Program-made: the position numbers and the translations under genes | Assembly (NCBI GenBank): GCA_946965045.2 | Contig: OX337231.1 | Span: forward strand, 3,782,001-3,846,000 | From: Epithemia pelagica | Taxonomy: Eukaryota > Bacillariophyta > Bacillariophyceae > Surirellales > Surirellaceae | Length of the DNA stretch: 64,000 bases | Direction: 5' to 3' | The notes under the pieces: generated by a model | What the model was told of the DNA's origin: nothing | Databases searched by the model: none | What the model saw: only the letters and a program-made list of their open reading frames with translations | Part shown: positions 11,138 through 21,280 of the stretch, one piece after another | Numbering within the stretch: position 1 is the first letter of the stretch | Layout: every line of letters begins with the position of its first letter

Positions 11138-11755
11138 ATCCATCGACGTAAGAGACACTATAACTTTAAAGACATGCCTCCGATTCATTTTCCTGCTGTG
11201 TTCCGATAGATTTTCCTGTTTCATGATAGGATGTTCTGATGAGAATATAGATCGCGAGACCAATGGTCCGATCAAAAATACACCACTCTGTTTTATGAGC
11301 ACATCCGTGAAAAATACGTCCAAGACCAGACATTATAATTTTTTAGGATGGCGGCAAGTGTATCTGATCCGGTGAACCCGTTTTCAGTTAGCCGACGGCA
11401 TCTGGCGTGCGAGGCTACACTGGGTTTGGTCCATGAATGGAAGAAATAAGAAATCCATTGGCGTAAACACCTTTATAATTGAAAGATATGTCTCCGACAA
11501 GACTTCTTGTTTCACCATAATATAATCGATCGGGGAATTGGTTGGTGCTCGATCAAATAGATACCACTTTGGGCTTTATGAGAGCATCCTTTGGAAGTAG
11601 GTCCAAAAGAATTATGATGGTGGTGAGCGTGTCAATAACTGAATGGTAGGCAATAGTGAAAAGGAAAAATTAACCGCTGAACCCATTTTAACATAGCACG
11701 GCATTTTGCGAGCGAGGTGACAAAGGGTATGGTTCACTGAGTGTCATGTTTAGTG
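11136..11755. repeat. Two diverged tandem copies of a ~315-bp unit
   Basis: Unit 1 starts AAATCCATCGACGTAA at 11136 and unit 2 starts AAATCCATTGGCGTAA at 11451. They match along their length: GACATGCCTCCGA with GATATGTCTCCGA; TTTTATGAGCACATCC with CTTTATGAGAGCATCC; GTGAACCCGTTTT with CTGAACCCATTTT; and TGGTCCATGAATG with TGGTTCACTGAGTG. The pair fills the whole space between the family A gene's stop and the PARP-like gene's stop. A partial third copy lies near 9058-9170. Confidence 0.7.
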
Positions 11756-11760
11756 GCCTC

Positions 11761-13821
11761 CTAAAATGGGTTGGGTTTGGTTAAACTTGGACGGTCGTCT
11801 TCTCTCCACCTGTTCAAGGAGTCAAAGTGGTGTTTTGCATCCTCCGCACACAACACTTTGGCAACCGGGGTCTGGAAGGAAACCGTATTACCGTCACGAC
11901 TTTCTTGATTGAAGACCCTGTCAACCATTTCTTGTAGCTTGACATGATGCTGGTGGACCCATGTGTTACCGGGGAAATCGGGATCTTCGGGGTCAATCAA
12001 ATCTGCATAAAAATACATGAGTGGAATGCATTGTCCCGATGTGGCCAACACGTGCACTAGACCGTTGCGGCCGACAAGGGTATCGCCCCGTTCGTGAAAA
12101 CGTTGTGTGGTGAGCATTCCCCGGAGACGCGCCACCATGATGCAGATTCGTCCGTATCGACCACAATACGAGTAAGGATCGTTGGCGGTATATATTCCAT
12201 CCCCAAAAGACGAACCGTTGGTAGAAACCCGAATCAGTTTGGAATCTCGTTCCTCTTTTGTGAGCAATCCGTTGGTTTGGATTCGACCTAAATTTTCTAG
12301 CCGTGTCCAGTGGTATCCAATATCCACATGGACGGGTTTGCGTTGATGCCGATACTCGTTTTGTGTGGTAATCAGCTTTTCCGCCATGGGAATCATATCA
12401 TCCAATGCAATGGCCTGGATCCAACTTGTTTCTTTCATGGCGTATGAGACCGGTGTTGTCTGCAACCTCAGACGTGACTGCTCCAGGGATTGTTGGAGTC
12501 GGCATTCTTGTTGGAGATTCAACACGAGTTCCACCAATTGCCAGGCTCGTCCCGTATGTGTGGAGGCAAAGTGGACATGTTCCAGTCCTCTTGTATAGCG
12601 TTGATCACAGAGATCGAATTGTTGTTGCGAGGCCCTGGCATAGTCGGCATCGCTGCGCCAAATTAGCCCTAATTCTTCGGCACCGCTCTTGGCACATTCA
12701 ATGACGGGAGCATCCAAATCATCTAGTTTCTGGGCATGCTTACAGGAAGGCCAGTAATATGTGATGCCCTCCATCGGGCAAACCGCTTCTGTTTTATCTT
12801 GAATAGATACTGGAAATGGTTTCGTATGCTCGTCTTCATACACACTCCCAAGTTCGACAAGAGATTCTTTAATTGCTTGTGCGAGATCTGCATCATATTC
12901 TTCATCCAGTTCTGTGGGCTGCTGGTGAGGAACGCCATCTTTTTCTGTTGGTTGTAGTTCTTTGCCTGTGCGATCCTTGGAGTTTTGTTTCTGTGCGCGA
13001 TCGCCAATGCATGGCTTGGGATACAGGGTGCCTTTCATGGAATCGGCCTCTTCTTTGGCATCTTGACCGTGCATTACGGAAGGCTTCTTTTTCTGGTCGT
13101 CTTCATTCCCAAACTTGACGGCGAGAGATGCATCAATAGCTGCGGCTAGATCTGCGTCGTAATCCTCCTCTTGCTCTACTGTATTTTGTTTGGGAGAATC
13201 CAAGAGTTGGCTCATGTCCTGGAAGGGTACAACAAGAGCCCTGGCATTGGCCTCGTCGCTCAAAGTACTCTGATTTGGTGCTGCAGCACCAACTCGCAGA
13301 GCATTTCCTTCAGTATTCTGACTGCTGCTGGTGTACTTTCCCTGGTGGTGTACATTCCCAAGTTTGGCTAGAGATACCGTAAGAGCCGTTGCGAGATCTG
13401 CGTCATAATCTTCGTTGGGTTCTGTACGTTGCAAGTCTGAAACACCACCTTTTTCGCCTGGCGGTGGCTTTGAGTGTGTGTCGTAAACGAACACTGCGTC
13501 TTTGAGGGATTCCTGCATGGCTCTGGTAAGGTCGTCATCATCATCCTCAACCTCGTCGAGGATATGGCTGCCATACAAATCGTCGTCCTCGTCGACGACA
13601 TGGTTGCCGTACGAGCAGGCCTGTGGATCTACTTCCGAGACACTTTGTTCAAGTCCACCACGGGTTATACTGGCCGGGTGATCTTTGCATTTGGTCCTAT
13701 CCACGTCTCCTACTAAGGCTCTTTCGGAAGGACACTCTTCATTTGGGGACCGTGTTGTCGCGGATTCAGCTTCCCTCTCAAGGGTCTCTTCTTGGTGCTG
13801 TTCGTTTGTTCTGGAATTCAT
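11761..13821 (-). CDS. PARP-like ADP-ribosyltransferase with four UIM-like motifs
   Basis: 686 aa from ATG at 13821. The N-terminal half has four acidic-A-x-x-x-S ubiquitin-interacting-like motifs: DDDDDLTRAMQESLKDA (about 93-109), DYDADLATALTVSLAKLG (138-155), DYDADLAAAIDASLAV (220-235) and EYDADLAQAIKESLVELG (308-325). The C-terminal half has the PARP-fold signature: GYHWTRLENLGRI with His504, then FGDGIYTANDPYSYCGRYG with Tyr544. These correspond to the H and Y of the H-Y-E triad. No Glu is evident at the third position (the segment reads RNGLVHVLATSG), so poly-ADP-ribose synthesis seems unlikely. Mono-ADP-ribosylation or loss of activity are the options. Human PARP10 is a known PARP with UIMs, so ubiquitin-linked ADP-ribosylation is a reasonable inference. 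No membrane span. The gene is convergent with family A protein 1 and divergent from family A protein 2. Confidence 0.85.
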   Translation of the reverse strand: MNSRTNEQHQEETLEREAESATTRSPNEECPSERALVGDVDRTKCKDHPASITRGGLEQSVSEVDPQACSYGNHVVDEDDDLYGSHILDEVEDDDDDLTRAMQESLKDAVFVYDTHSKPPPGEKGGVSDLQRTEPNEDYDADLATALTVSLAKLGNVHHQGKYTSSSQNTEGNALRVGAAAPNQSTLSDEANARALVVPFQDMSQLLDSPKQNTVEQEEDYDADLAAAIDASLAVKFGNEDDQKKKPSVMHGQDAKEEADSMKGTLYPKPCIGDRAQKQNSKDRTGKELQPTEKDGVPHQQPTELDEEYDADLAQAIKESLVELGSVYEDEHTKPFPVSIQDKTEAVCPMEGITYYWPSCKHAQKLDDLDAPVIECAKSGAEELGLIWRSDADYARASQQQFDLCDQRYTRGLEHVHFASTHTGRAWQLVELVLNLQQECRLQQSLEQSRLRLQTTPVSYAMKETSWIQAIALDDMIPMAEKLITTQNEYRHQRKPVHVDIGYHWTRLENLGRIQTNGLLTKEERDSKLIRVSTNGSSFGDGIYTANDPYSYCGRYGRICIMVARLRGMLTTQRFHERGDTLVGRNGLVHVLATSGQCIPLMYFYADLIDPEDPDFPGNTWVHQHHVKLQEMVDRVFNQESRDGNTVSFQTPVAKVLCAEDAKHHFDSLNRWREDDRPSLTKPNPF

Positions 13822-14268
13822 GATCTAGGTGCTCGTTTCGGCGAGATTACTTTTAGATATGGATCCCAATGATCACACGGCCAACGACAATGGTCCTTTC
13901 GGACCTACCTGACTCACTGCATCGTTTCCAGGACGGATGCGTTGCGGTACGTGAAAGTCGCATTTGCTTGTACATCGTTCCCACCAAAACTTGATTTCCC
14001 ATTTTGATCTCTATCAACTCCGCAAATGAGACGTGGAAAGTTGCGGGTCTCGGCTTGTTCACAAATTCTCAGCGGTTGTAGTGAATCTCTTTTATTTAAC
14101 CCAATTGGAGAAATAATTGATATCCAAACGATGAGGACTACAATATGCGACCGGATGGATGTACACAGGAGAGACAGACAGACGCTCGATCCGCATTCCA
14201 TCCGTTATCCCAGAGTCGCCTTTCCTCATAAAATTGAAAACGACACAAACCTCAAGCGACAGACAAAC
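13822..14268. other. Divergent promoter region
   Basis: About 450 bp between the PARP-like start (minus) and the chosen family A protein 2 start. The plus frame is open from 14026, so a longer N-terminus of 81 more residues is possible, but that stretch looks non-coding in composition. Confidence 0.5.
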
Positions 14269-16101
14269 ATGGAAATGACCAAAGTGCGGATATCGCCAAC
14301 AGCAGCGTCCTCCTCGTCAGCATTGGACCATTCACGTTGGAATCATTCTGTTTCCCAGATCCAACGGTACGTTGCCCGTTTCGAAGACAGCGTCTTTCAA
14401 AAGGCATTGCAACGACTTCAGGTGGACAAGGCCCGTCATTCGTCGGATTCCGAGGTCTGGGCCCAGGCAGTCGCCCTAGCTTGGGGCAATGCGCAGGACC
14501 CCCACCATGGTCGTGCCGTCTTGTTGGAACAAGACCGACATGTGTGTATGAGCCTCTTGTATGACATGGTGGATGATTGGGCCACGGTGGGATTTTCTCC
14601 CCACTTTGCCCGAGCCATGCGCACCGTCTTTTCCCTCCGGCGCATTGTGGAGATTCTGGCAGTGGGCTTGGTCCTGACGCGGGCGCAGACACTCTATCAA
14701 GTGATTCTTCCGGGGAGTGCGACTCGAGATGGGCGACCCCTTGTGGGAACCCATTGGTTTTGTGAACTTCATAATAGTACAATGATGGGACCACAAACCA
14801 CTGCTGAGAAATCTCCCTCCACCAGTCCACCGGTATCCTCCATCACTTGTGGAGCAACCATTCCAAATCCGAGCCGAAGCTGCATGAAAGTGCCCGGCAC
14901 CATGGATCGTCGGTTATATCGCTTGTTGTATAGTCCGGAATTAGGTCTACAACGCATTCCAGCCATTGCTCAATGGTCCCAACCGCAAGCGGCACCCCTG
15001 GTGGTCCATGGGTATCCTCCCGCCCCTACACGGGTCCGTCCTCCACCACGACAAGACCCACCCACCCGCACCGAACAACCAATGACCACCAATACTACCG
15101 CATGGGTGCGTGGTCCACAGCAGTCGCTCCCGAACCAACAAGCCATGAGGATTCCAACCCAACCAAACGCGCCATTTCATCCTCCTGCAGGTGTCATTGT
15201 CCTCCTGGGTGGATCGATTCCACAAACCTTTCCCGACGATTTGCACTTTGTGTGTGGGTGTTCCAATTTTGAACCCGTCGAAAGTGACTTTGTCGTGCGC
15301 ACACCAAAACACGACGACGACTGGAGGAATGCCGAGTCCAAACCAGAACGGATTCGGCACCTCGTGCAACAAGGTCTCGCCTCTTGGGCCGAACCCCAAA
15401 CACCACAAGACCCAAACGACGAGGAGGATGCATCTGGTTCCTCTTGTATGGTAGCAAGACCAGCCGCACCTCGGTCTATCGCCGCCGCGACCACCAAGAC
15501 ACAGCAGACACTGGGCCTTACCGTGGGCCACAATGAACTGTTTCGAGAAATTGCTCGTTTCCATTTTCAAGAGAAAAAACTGCATGCTGCCCCAGTTGCA
15601 GACGAGTCCCAGCAGCAGCACATCACCTCCTCCGCACCGACTGCTGGTGTGGATCATCCAAGAAACGGCAACAACAACAATAACACTAACAATTGTTCGG
15701 TTTCTCCCGTGCGTCCGGAAACCCGAGACGTGATACACAAGGCCCATTGCGTGGCACAACACCTCCAGAAAAGTAGTAGCAAGCATTCTCGACGACGACA
15801 CGCCAAGACAAAGGCTCTTGCTGTTGCCAAAACAAAGAAGAAGAAGGCGCGCTTTCGCATTTGGAAACCCTTGTTGGGACCCACGGTTCGACGCCTCAAG
15901 GCAAGTCAGTGGTCGACGGTCCAGTTTGTCGAAATTACCGACAATGTCGGTCATTGCAAACACATGCTCGAGCCTCTGTTGCGCAAAGCACGACAGTTGG
16001 CCGTCACTTCATTGTCGTTGTCATGCTCCCAACCAACGAACGGTGTGCTTCCCCAACCTGCTGCTACCGGCACCAACGCAGCGGCCCGCATGGAAGCATG
16101 A
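14269..16101 (+). CDS. Family A protein 2, long form with basic C-terminal region
   Basis: About 610 aa from ATG at 14269; an in-frame ATG at 14026 would add 81 residues, and a third candidate is at 14275. It shares the family A blocks: SEVWAQAVALAW (61-72), DRHVCMSLLYDMVDDW (89-104), SLRRIVEILAVGLVLTRAQ (122-140), HWFCE, then MDRRLYRLLYSPELGLQ and an AQWSQP block. Unlike its two paralogs it continues for about 370 residues. These include a Pro-rich linker, a compact segment (GVIVLLGGSIPQTF to SDFVVRTPKHDDDW), a Lys/Arg stretch that could be a nuclear localisation signal (SKHSRRRHAKTK and KTKKKKARFRIW), and a helical end (SVQ/CKHMLEPLLRKARQL-like). I recognise no catalytic motif. A nuclear location is inferred only from the basic region. 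Confidence 0.78.
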   Translation: MEMTKVRISPTAASSSSALDHSRWNHSVSQIQRYVARFEDSVFQKALQRLQVDKARHSSDSEVWAQAVALAWGNAQDPHHGRAVLLEQDRHVCMSLLYDMVDDWATVGFSPHFARAMRTVFSLRRIVEILAVGLVLTRAQTLYQVILPGSATRDGRPLVGTHWFCELHNSTMMGPQTTAEKSPSTSPPVSSITCGATIPNPSRSCMKVPGTMDRRLYRLLYSPELGLQRIPAIAQWSQPQAAPLVVHGYPPAPTRVRPPPRQDPPTRTEQPMTTNTTAWVRGPQQSLPNQQAMRIPTQPNAPFHPPAGVIVLLGGSIPQTFPDDLHFVCGCSNFEPVESDFVVRTPKHDDDWRNAESKPERIRHLVQQGLASWAEPQTPQDPNDEEDASGSSCMVARPAAPRSIAAATTKTQQTLGLTVGHNELFREIARFHFQEKKLHAAPVADESQQQHITSSAPTAGVDHPRNGNNNNNTNNCSVSPVRPETRDVIHKAHCVAQHLQKSSSKHSRRRHAKTKALAVAKTKKKKARFRIWKPLLGPTVRRLKASQWSTVQFVEITDNVGHCKHMLEPLLRKARQLAVTSLSLSCSQPTNGVLPQPAATGTNAAARMEA

Positions 16102-17834
16102 ATCCTGCAGTAGTGCATAATCCTGGGCGTTTCGTAAACACGACGTGACGCACGTGCTGTTTGGCAAGTCTCTGTAGAGATTCATCCATCCACATATAAT
16201 AGACAATGAACGAGTGTTGAAATTACGTTCCTCGTGCGTCCTTGCCATTCGATATGGAATCTTTTATTCGTGTCACGGATGGAATTGTGGAACTCTTTTC
16301 CTCTTTCCTGTAGAGAGACCGGTACATCTTGTCTTGTGTATAGTTCTGTAGCGAGAAGAATCCATCTCCAACACCACACAATTGTTGATGTGTGGCCCTT
16401 CAAAAGCCACAAACACAAAATTGTGGAGGCCAAACGGCGAGCCAGCCGATCTGTCGATTTTCATTTCCCCATAAATGGGGGAACGCCGAGGGACCAGCAG
16501 ATGTGGATGGAGACACGGCAACGTCTATTATTTTATACATAGCCGCAACTGTGGAACGAATACAATACGTAGATCATTGGGAGGGATAGCCCTTTTCCTC
16601 AACTCTTGGAAACAGGACACAGATGGATTCCGGTGAGTGAAATCATTGTAGGACAAGGCAGCAACGACGAAATGCAACTTTTGTGCGAATCCATCCATCC
16701 ACAGCAACACAAGGCGCGCGCAAGACAAACGTTGCAACACAGTTTCTCTCTTGTAGAATGCCATTACGACAAACCACCTAGCTAGGTAGAGGCGTGTACC
16801 ATCCACGGCCGAGACTTGGGATTCTACAGAAAGAATCCATCCTTCTTGTTGTCTGTCTGTCTTTCTTCTTCCGGCCGCCTTCTTTTGTTTCGTCTTTGTG
16901 CTACCGGCGTTAGGAGACAATTTTTTTTGTTTGTGTTTGTCATGTGATGGGTTCGTCGCCTCGTTTGGTGATTCTCATTCTACATATATATAGAATATCT
17001 CCAAACATTTTTACTGTTCACTGTTGGACAAAGGCGATAATGAGAGAGTCGGAGGATCGGCGTGCGACAGAGTCTGTCTGTCTGTACGACTATTTCTTCG
17101 CGCCGTTGGACTACTCCCCGGCGGGGGAGAATCATGAGGATTAGAGATGGAATGCACGATGTACAACGCATCGCCATCGATTATGCGGGACTCACCCATA
17201 CCAGGCTTGGGGGTGACACCAACACGGCTGGTCCGCCGTTCCCCCAAATTTGGGGATCATCGAAATTTTTGTTGTGCCACAAAATGCTGACTGCGAACTT
17301 TTTTTTTCTCGTAGACGCACCCATTTTTGATGGGATTGCCATAATATTTGGCCCAAGACGTCGTCCTATTCGACCACGAGGATTTATAGTATATTTGATA
17401 TAGAGAATGCCCCAAACTAATAATTTCTCGACGATAAGGCCCAAAACTTCGTGAGCAGACTCTGCTGCCGAACTGTCCACCAGCCAACGAGAAACAGACT
17501 CCACAAAAATTGGAGTAGGCTAGGCTCGCATGTGATAACTTTATATTTTAGGCGTGATGCTCCACTAGTATTTTATGTTTGAGGCGATGGTAGTCCTGCA
17601 CAAGCACAAGAAGCAGATTCCGATGCTATTTAGCCTGGTGGTACAAGCTTGTACCAAGCAGGTGCAGGGTGCTCGTGCACTCATGGGCAATCGTTGGAAT
17701 TTGGCTACGACACGAGTCTTGACAAGCAAACCACCAAAAACGAAAACACTTCCTCCAAATCTTTTTTTCGTCTCACAATTCCACTGGCCCACCAATCGAC
17801 AAGAAGAAGAACAAGACGAAATCATCAGCTCACC
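16102..17834. other. Intergenic, holds the left arm of an inverted repeat
   Basis: No gene supported. The left arm of the inverted repeat lies at 17041-17262. A related degenerate palindrome (CCCCATAAATGGGG) sits at 16469-16482. The spondin-gene leader, A/G-rich with AAGAAGAAGAACAAGACG, precedes the ATG at 17835. Confidence 0.55.
17041..17262 (+). repeat. Inverted repeat, left arm
   Basis: The first 32 bases (17041-17072) match the reverse complement of 18946-18977 with one mismatch. The arm ends in the palindrome CCCCAAATTTGGGG (17242-17255), which is followed by ATCATCGAA. The other arm holds the same palindrome with the same flank in opposite orientation. Confidence 0.75.
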
Positions 17835-18554
17835 ATGAAGTTTGCCATTGCCGTCGTTACTACCTTGGTCGTCTCCATGTCCATCCTCACGGAACCGGTC
17901 CAAGCGGGAGGAAAAAAGGAAAGCAAGTCCCGTGCCAAGAGGAACAAGAGGTCCAAAAAGACCTTGAATATCAAGCTGACCAATGCCATGGAACGACAAA
18001 TTTTGTCGCCCTTGTTTTACATGACACACAAGTGTGGGTACAAATTGTGGACGATTGGAGAACCGTCCAGTCCAGCCCTCGAAGTCTTGGCCGAAGATGG
18101 CAATCCCACCCCCTTGGTAGACATGTACGAACATGAGCCCTTTGTCTGTCAAGCCGGACGTACCGATGCACCGACCATGCCCGGCAAAACCACAGTCCTG
18201 AGCTTGGAGGAAGATGATTACAAGTATTGCGATTGTATCACCACGGCTTCCATGTTGATTTCCACCAACGATGCCTTTGCGGGGTTGCTCGACATGCCCC
18301 TTGACGAATTGGTCACGAGCAGTCATCCCACCTTTTCCTTTGCCTTTGATGCGGGAACCGAAGCCAATACAGAACTCTGTGTCGACATTCCCGGTCCTCC
18401 CTGTGACGCCATGTCGGGCAATGTCAACGGCAATGACGATCAGGAAGAGTATGTGCATATTAATCGAGGCATTAGTGGAATCTATGACATTCCCAATCGT
18501 TACGATTGGCGTGCGGCCGTCTTGTTTGCCAATGGATACTATTCGGAATATTAA
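17835..18554 (+). CDS. Secreted Spondin_N domain protein
   Basis: 239 aa from ATG at 17835 in the context CTCACCATGAAG. The frame is open upstream without a better ATG. A signal peptide (MKFAIAVVTTLVVSMSILTEPVQA) is followed by a Lys/Arg-rich linker and then a Spondin_N type domain. The domain begins IKLTNAMERQILSPLFYMTH, continues with ASMLISTNDAFAGL and FAFDAGTEANTE, and closes with EYVHINRGISGI. The PTNDAF / DAGTE-N / RGI series is characteristic of this family, first known in F-spondin and widespread in bacteria and algae as small secreted proteins. Cys residues are compatible with disulphides. It probably acts outside the cell or at the surface, with ligand unknown. Inverted-repeat arms flank the gene on both sides. 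Confidence 0.85.
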   Translation: MKFAIAVVTTLVVSMSILTEPVQAGGKKESKSRAKRNKRSKKTLNIKLTNAMERQILSPLFYMTHKCGYKLWTIGEPSSPALEVLAEDGNPTPLVDMYEHEPFVCQAGRTDAPTMPGKTTVLSLEEDDYKYCDCITTASMLISTNDAFAGLLDMPLDELVTSSHPTFSFAFDAGTEANTELCVDIPGPPCDAMSGNVNGNDDQEEYVHINRGISGIYDIPNRYDWRAAVLFANGYYSEY

Positions 18555-19710
18555 GGAAAAAAGACGACGACAAGCACACGAAATTGGATTCTTGCTGTGG
18601 AGAAAGTCTCGACCGTGGTTGGTACATGCTTGTGAAACCACATGGAGGGACACAATGGAAATGGATTTGAGAAATTCTTGAGTTTGCTCCAAAGTTTGCC
18701 GTTGGCGCTGTGCTGTGGATAGATGAATTCGCACAATAGTTCCATTCGTCCTTGCTGCCTGGTCCTATGATGGGTATCTTTCCTCTCTCCAGCGAAGTGT
18801 TTTCTCATGGTTCAGGATCATGAGAAGACGGAAGCCAAACATTCTTCGATGATCCATGACATCCCCAAATTTGGGGGAACGGTTTACGGACGGTGGACGG
18901 CGCACGGCGCGCGGAATATTTCAAACTGTCGAGCCGACAGGCTCGCTCTGTCGCACGCCGATCCTCCGGCTCTCTCATTTCCCCTTCGCCAAACAAATCC
19001 CCAGTCAACAACAAAGTCAACAACAAATGTTTTCGGAGAGATAGGAAGCGACGAAGCTATCACTGGCATAGATGTCCAAATGAGACTCAAAGAGCAACGA
19101 AACATAACAGAGCCTCCCCCATGTACCAAGACGAAGCAAAAGAAGATGGACGATAATCGATTCCCTGGAGTGCCCGGTGGAACAATTCCACAATCCAACC
19201 GGTTCTCTTCGCATCCGACTATTGCAGTCAAAATTCAGTACGAGGCACCGTGTTTCCGTGCACGTTTGACGACGCTTCGTTCTTGTCTTTATCGCAAGAA
19301 CACGCCCCTGCGATACTCTCCCATGTAAACATAGCCGACGACGAGTTTGATTGATTTCGCGACAATCGACCAAATCAGGCAGTCTTTCCTTGTTTGCGTG
19401 CAACCATCAGATCCGGCTACTTGATCCGTGGTGGAAGATCTATTTTTTATCGAATGAGAGGGAGAGAGAGGGAACAAGGCAGTCCATTTGAATCCATGTC
19501 TTGTGGGTTCCCATTCCAAGAATGAAATTCCGATCCTCATGACCTTTGCTCCATCGAAAAAGTGAATTCTACTTGCAGCACGTACCAACGTCATACAAAG
19601 AGAGAAAAAAAGTTTCAACCAAATTGTTCTTAGAGAAGGACATTTACCGATACGTCTGGGATCAAACTGGTATGCTCTCCAATGGGATTGATTTACTTGG
19701 CTTCGACACA
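18555..19710. other. Intergenic, holds the right arm of the inverted repeat
   Basis: Right arm at 18856-18977. Beyond it I see only short ORFs with no recognisable domain. The region ends at the stop of the minus-strand family A protein 3. Confidence 0.55.
18856..18977 (-). repeat. Inverted repeat, right arm
   Basis: Reverse-complement counterpart of 17041-17262. The palindrome CCCCAAATTTGGGG is at 18863-18876, and the 32-base outer block at 18946-18977 has one mismatch to the left arm. The arm is about 100 bp shorter than the left one. Confidence 0.75.
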
Positions 19711-20385
19711 CTACTCCTTTGTTTTCGGTTCCTCTTTTGGGCACATGGTAACAGAACCAGTTTCACCATCAGTCCGTAGTGGCTGGAACCACCAACGGTG
19801 CAAGACTGGATCCTGCTCGCACAGGCCCAGAATTTTGCTTTGCAGCAACCGATCCAACTGCTTGGAATAATGGTGATTTGAACCCTTTGGATCCAATACT
19901 GTGATACGGGCACGTTCCAGGACCAGACAAACACTCAAAATGCGAAACAACCGACGACGTTTAAACACCAAGACAATGGCCTCTTCAAATACGCTGTCGT
20001 CTTGAGGATCAGCTGGTGGGGAATTCGAATCGTACGCTTGCCAGTGATCCACCAATTGGTACAATAGTTGCAGACAGGCTTGAGAATGTTCGTGCACCTG
20101 GAGGGCTTGCATGTTGGTTGGATCCTGGGCCAAGGTTTGGTACACTGTGGTGGCCCACATGGGTCGATCCTTGCCATGCAGAGACGCCGAACTATCGGCC
20201 CATTGGTACAAGCGTTCCAACCGTTCTTGATACGGCAAGTCATTGTAGGCTTGTACAAGGGGTGCAATCAGCGCCATGGCCGCAGTCAAGTTTGAGGAAC
20301 GATTGCTCTCGTCTGGGGACCAATAATCTCCTCCATTGGTCCCAGTGGGACGCTGTTTCGGGGGAGTCACAGTCGTCGGGGGCAT
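19711..20385 (-). CDS. Family A protein 3, short form
   Basis: 224 aa from ATG at 20385; a TTG five codons upstream is ignored. It has the family A core with few additions: LVQAYNDLPYQERLERLY (43-60), PMWATTVYQTLAQDP (75-89), HSQACLQLLYQLVDHW (100-115), RRLFRILSVCLVLERAR (144-160), KQLDRLLQSKILGL (175-188) and HRWWFQP (196-202). It is closest in layout to the protein at 10229-11137. It lies on the opposite strand to the other two, so the family did not spread as a simple head-to-tail array. There is no signal peptide and no known domain. The C-terminus is short and charged (CPKEEPKTKE). Confidence 0.8.
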   Translation of the reverse strand: MPPTTVTPPKQRPTGTNGGDYWSPDESNRSSNLTAAMALIAPLVQAYNDLPYQERLERLYQWADSSASLHGKDRPMWATTVYQTLAQDPTNMQALQVHEHSQACLQLLYQLVDHWQAYDSNSPPADPQDDSVFEEAIVLVFKRRRLFRILSVCLVLERARITVLDPKGSNHHYSKQLDRLLQSKILGLCEQDPVLHRWWFQPLRTDGETGSVTMCPKEEPKTKE

Positions 20386-21280
20386 GCTGTGGGGTTTCAA
20401 TACTTTCTGTTCGAGACCAGAGGATGAGCATCACATGGCGTGAGAAATGGTTGGGCACTGGAAACAAAAGCTTTTCCATGGGACAGTTACCTTTGTGATA
20501 TCCGAGCCTAGGTAGTTCAATGATGCTGGTACCAAGCTTTGGTTTCGTTCGGCGCAGGGTTTGTGTCAGCTACGAGAGGACAAGGGTACCAGGCAGGACT
20601 CAAGGCTTGCAGAGAAGGTTGCGATTTTCGAGAGGTTGTAGTGATGGGCTTTTCCGCATCCTCGAGGATGTACGGGAGACTCGAACATCTACTCTAGAGA
20701 AGGATGACCCCTCGCAAGCCACGAGTCCTTTTTTCACAGTTTCCTGGGTTCGATCAAGCACCATCACACTTATACGACATGGAGAGCGACAACGGATGGG
20801 TCACGAAAGTGTTGGAGTGAACAGCAAGAATCGATAGATAGACAGGGAGAATTGTGACGCATGCTGTTCTACGCTTCACTACACACGTCATGCAGGGTGG
20901 TTGAATGTCAGCATTGGTAGCAGTGGGAACTATGATTCTGGTACAAAAGTTCATTCGCGGTACCTTATGCCCGCAACTTGTTGAATTGACTGTTAGTGAC
21001 TGGAGGCTTGTCTTCTGTATTCTCGTTTCTGATTTCGAAGTCCCATCACATCCAACCGCGGATTATCTCAATCGCGCGCGAACAGGCGATGGGGCATTGT
21101 ATGTATGTAATACTCCATTGGTTGATCGTAATATTTGTGGAGCTGAACCAGACAGGGAAATGAATCACTCACTCGCGTTTAACTCTTCTTTTTCCTTCGC
21201 CAAATCAAGACCACCACTCGCGCACGGGCCGTGGAATTGTGTTGGACATTCAATTCAAAGACCCAACGGATGATCAATAG
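20386..21280. other. Intergenic, no gene seen
   Basis: About 900 bp between family A protein 3 and the alpha/beta hydrolase. ORFs are short, with no recognisable motif. Confidence 0.55.

Noticed and set aside
14252-15963. Minus-strand ORFs of 192 and 338 codons
   Set aside because: Shadows of the family A protein 2 gene; no protein-like pattern of their own.
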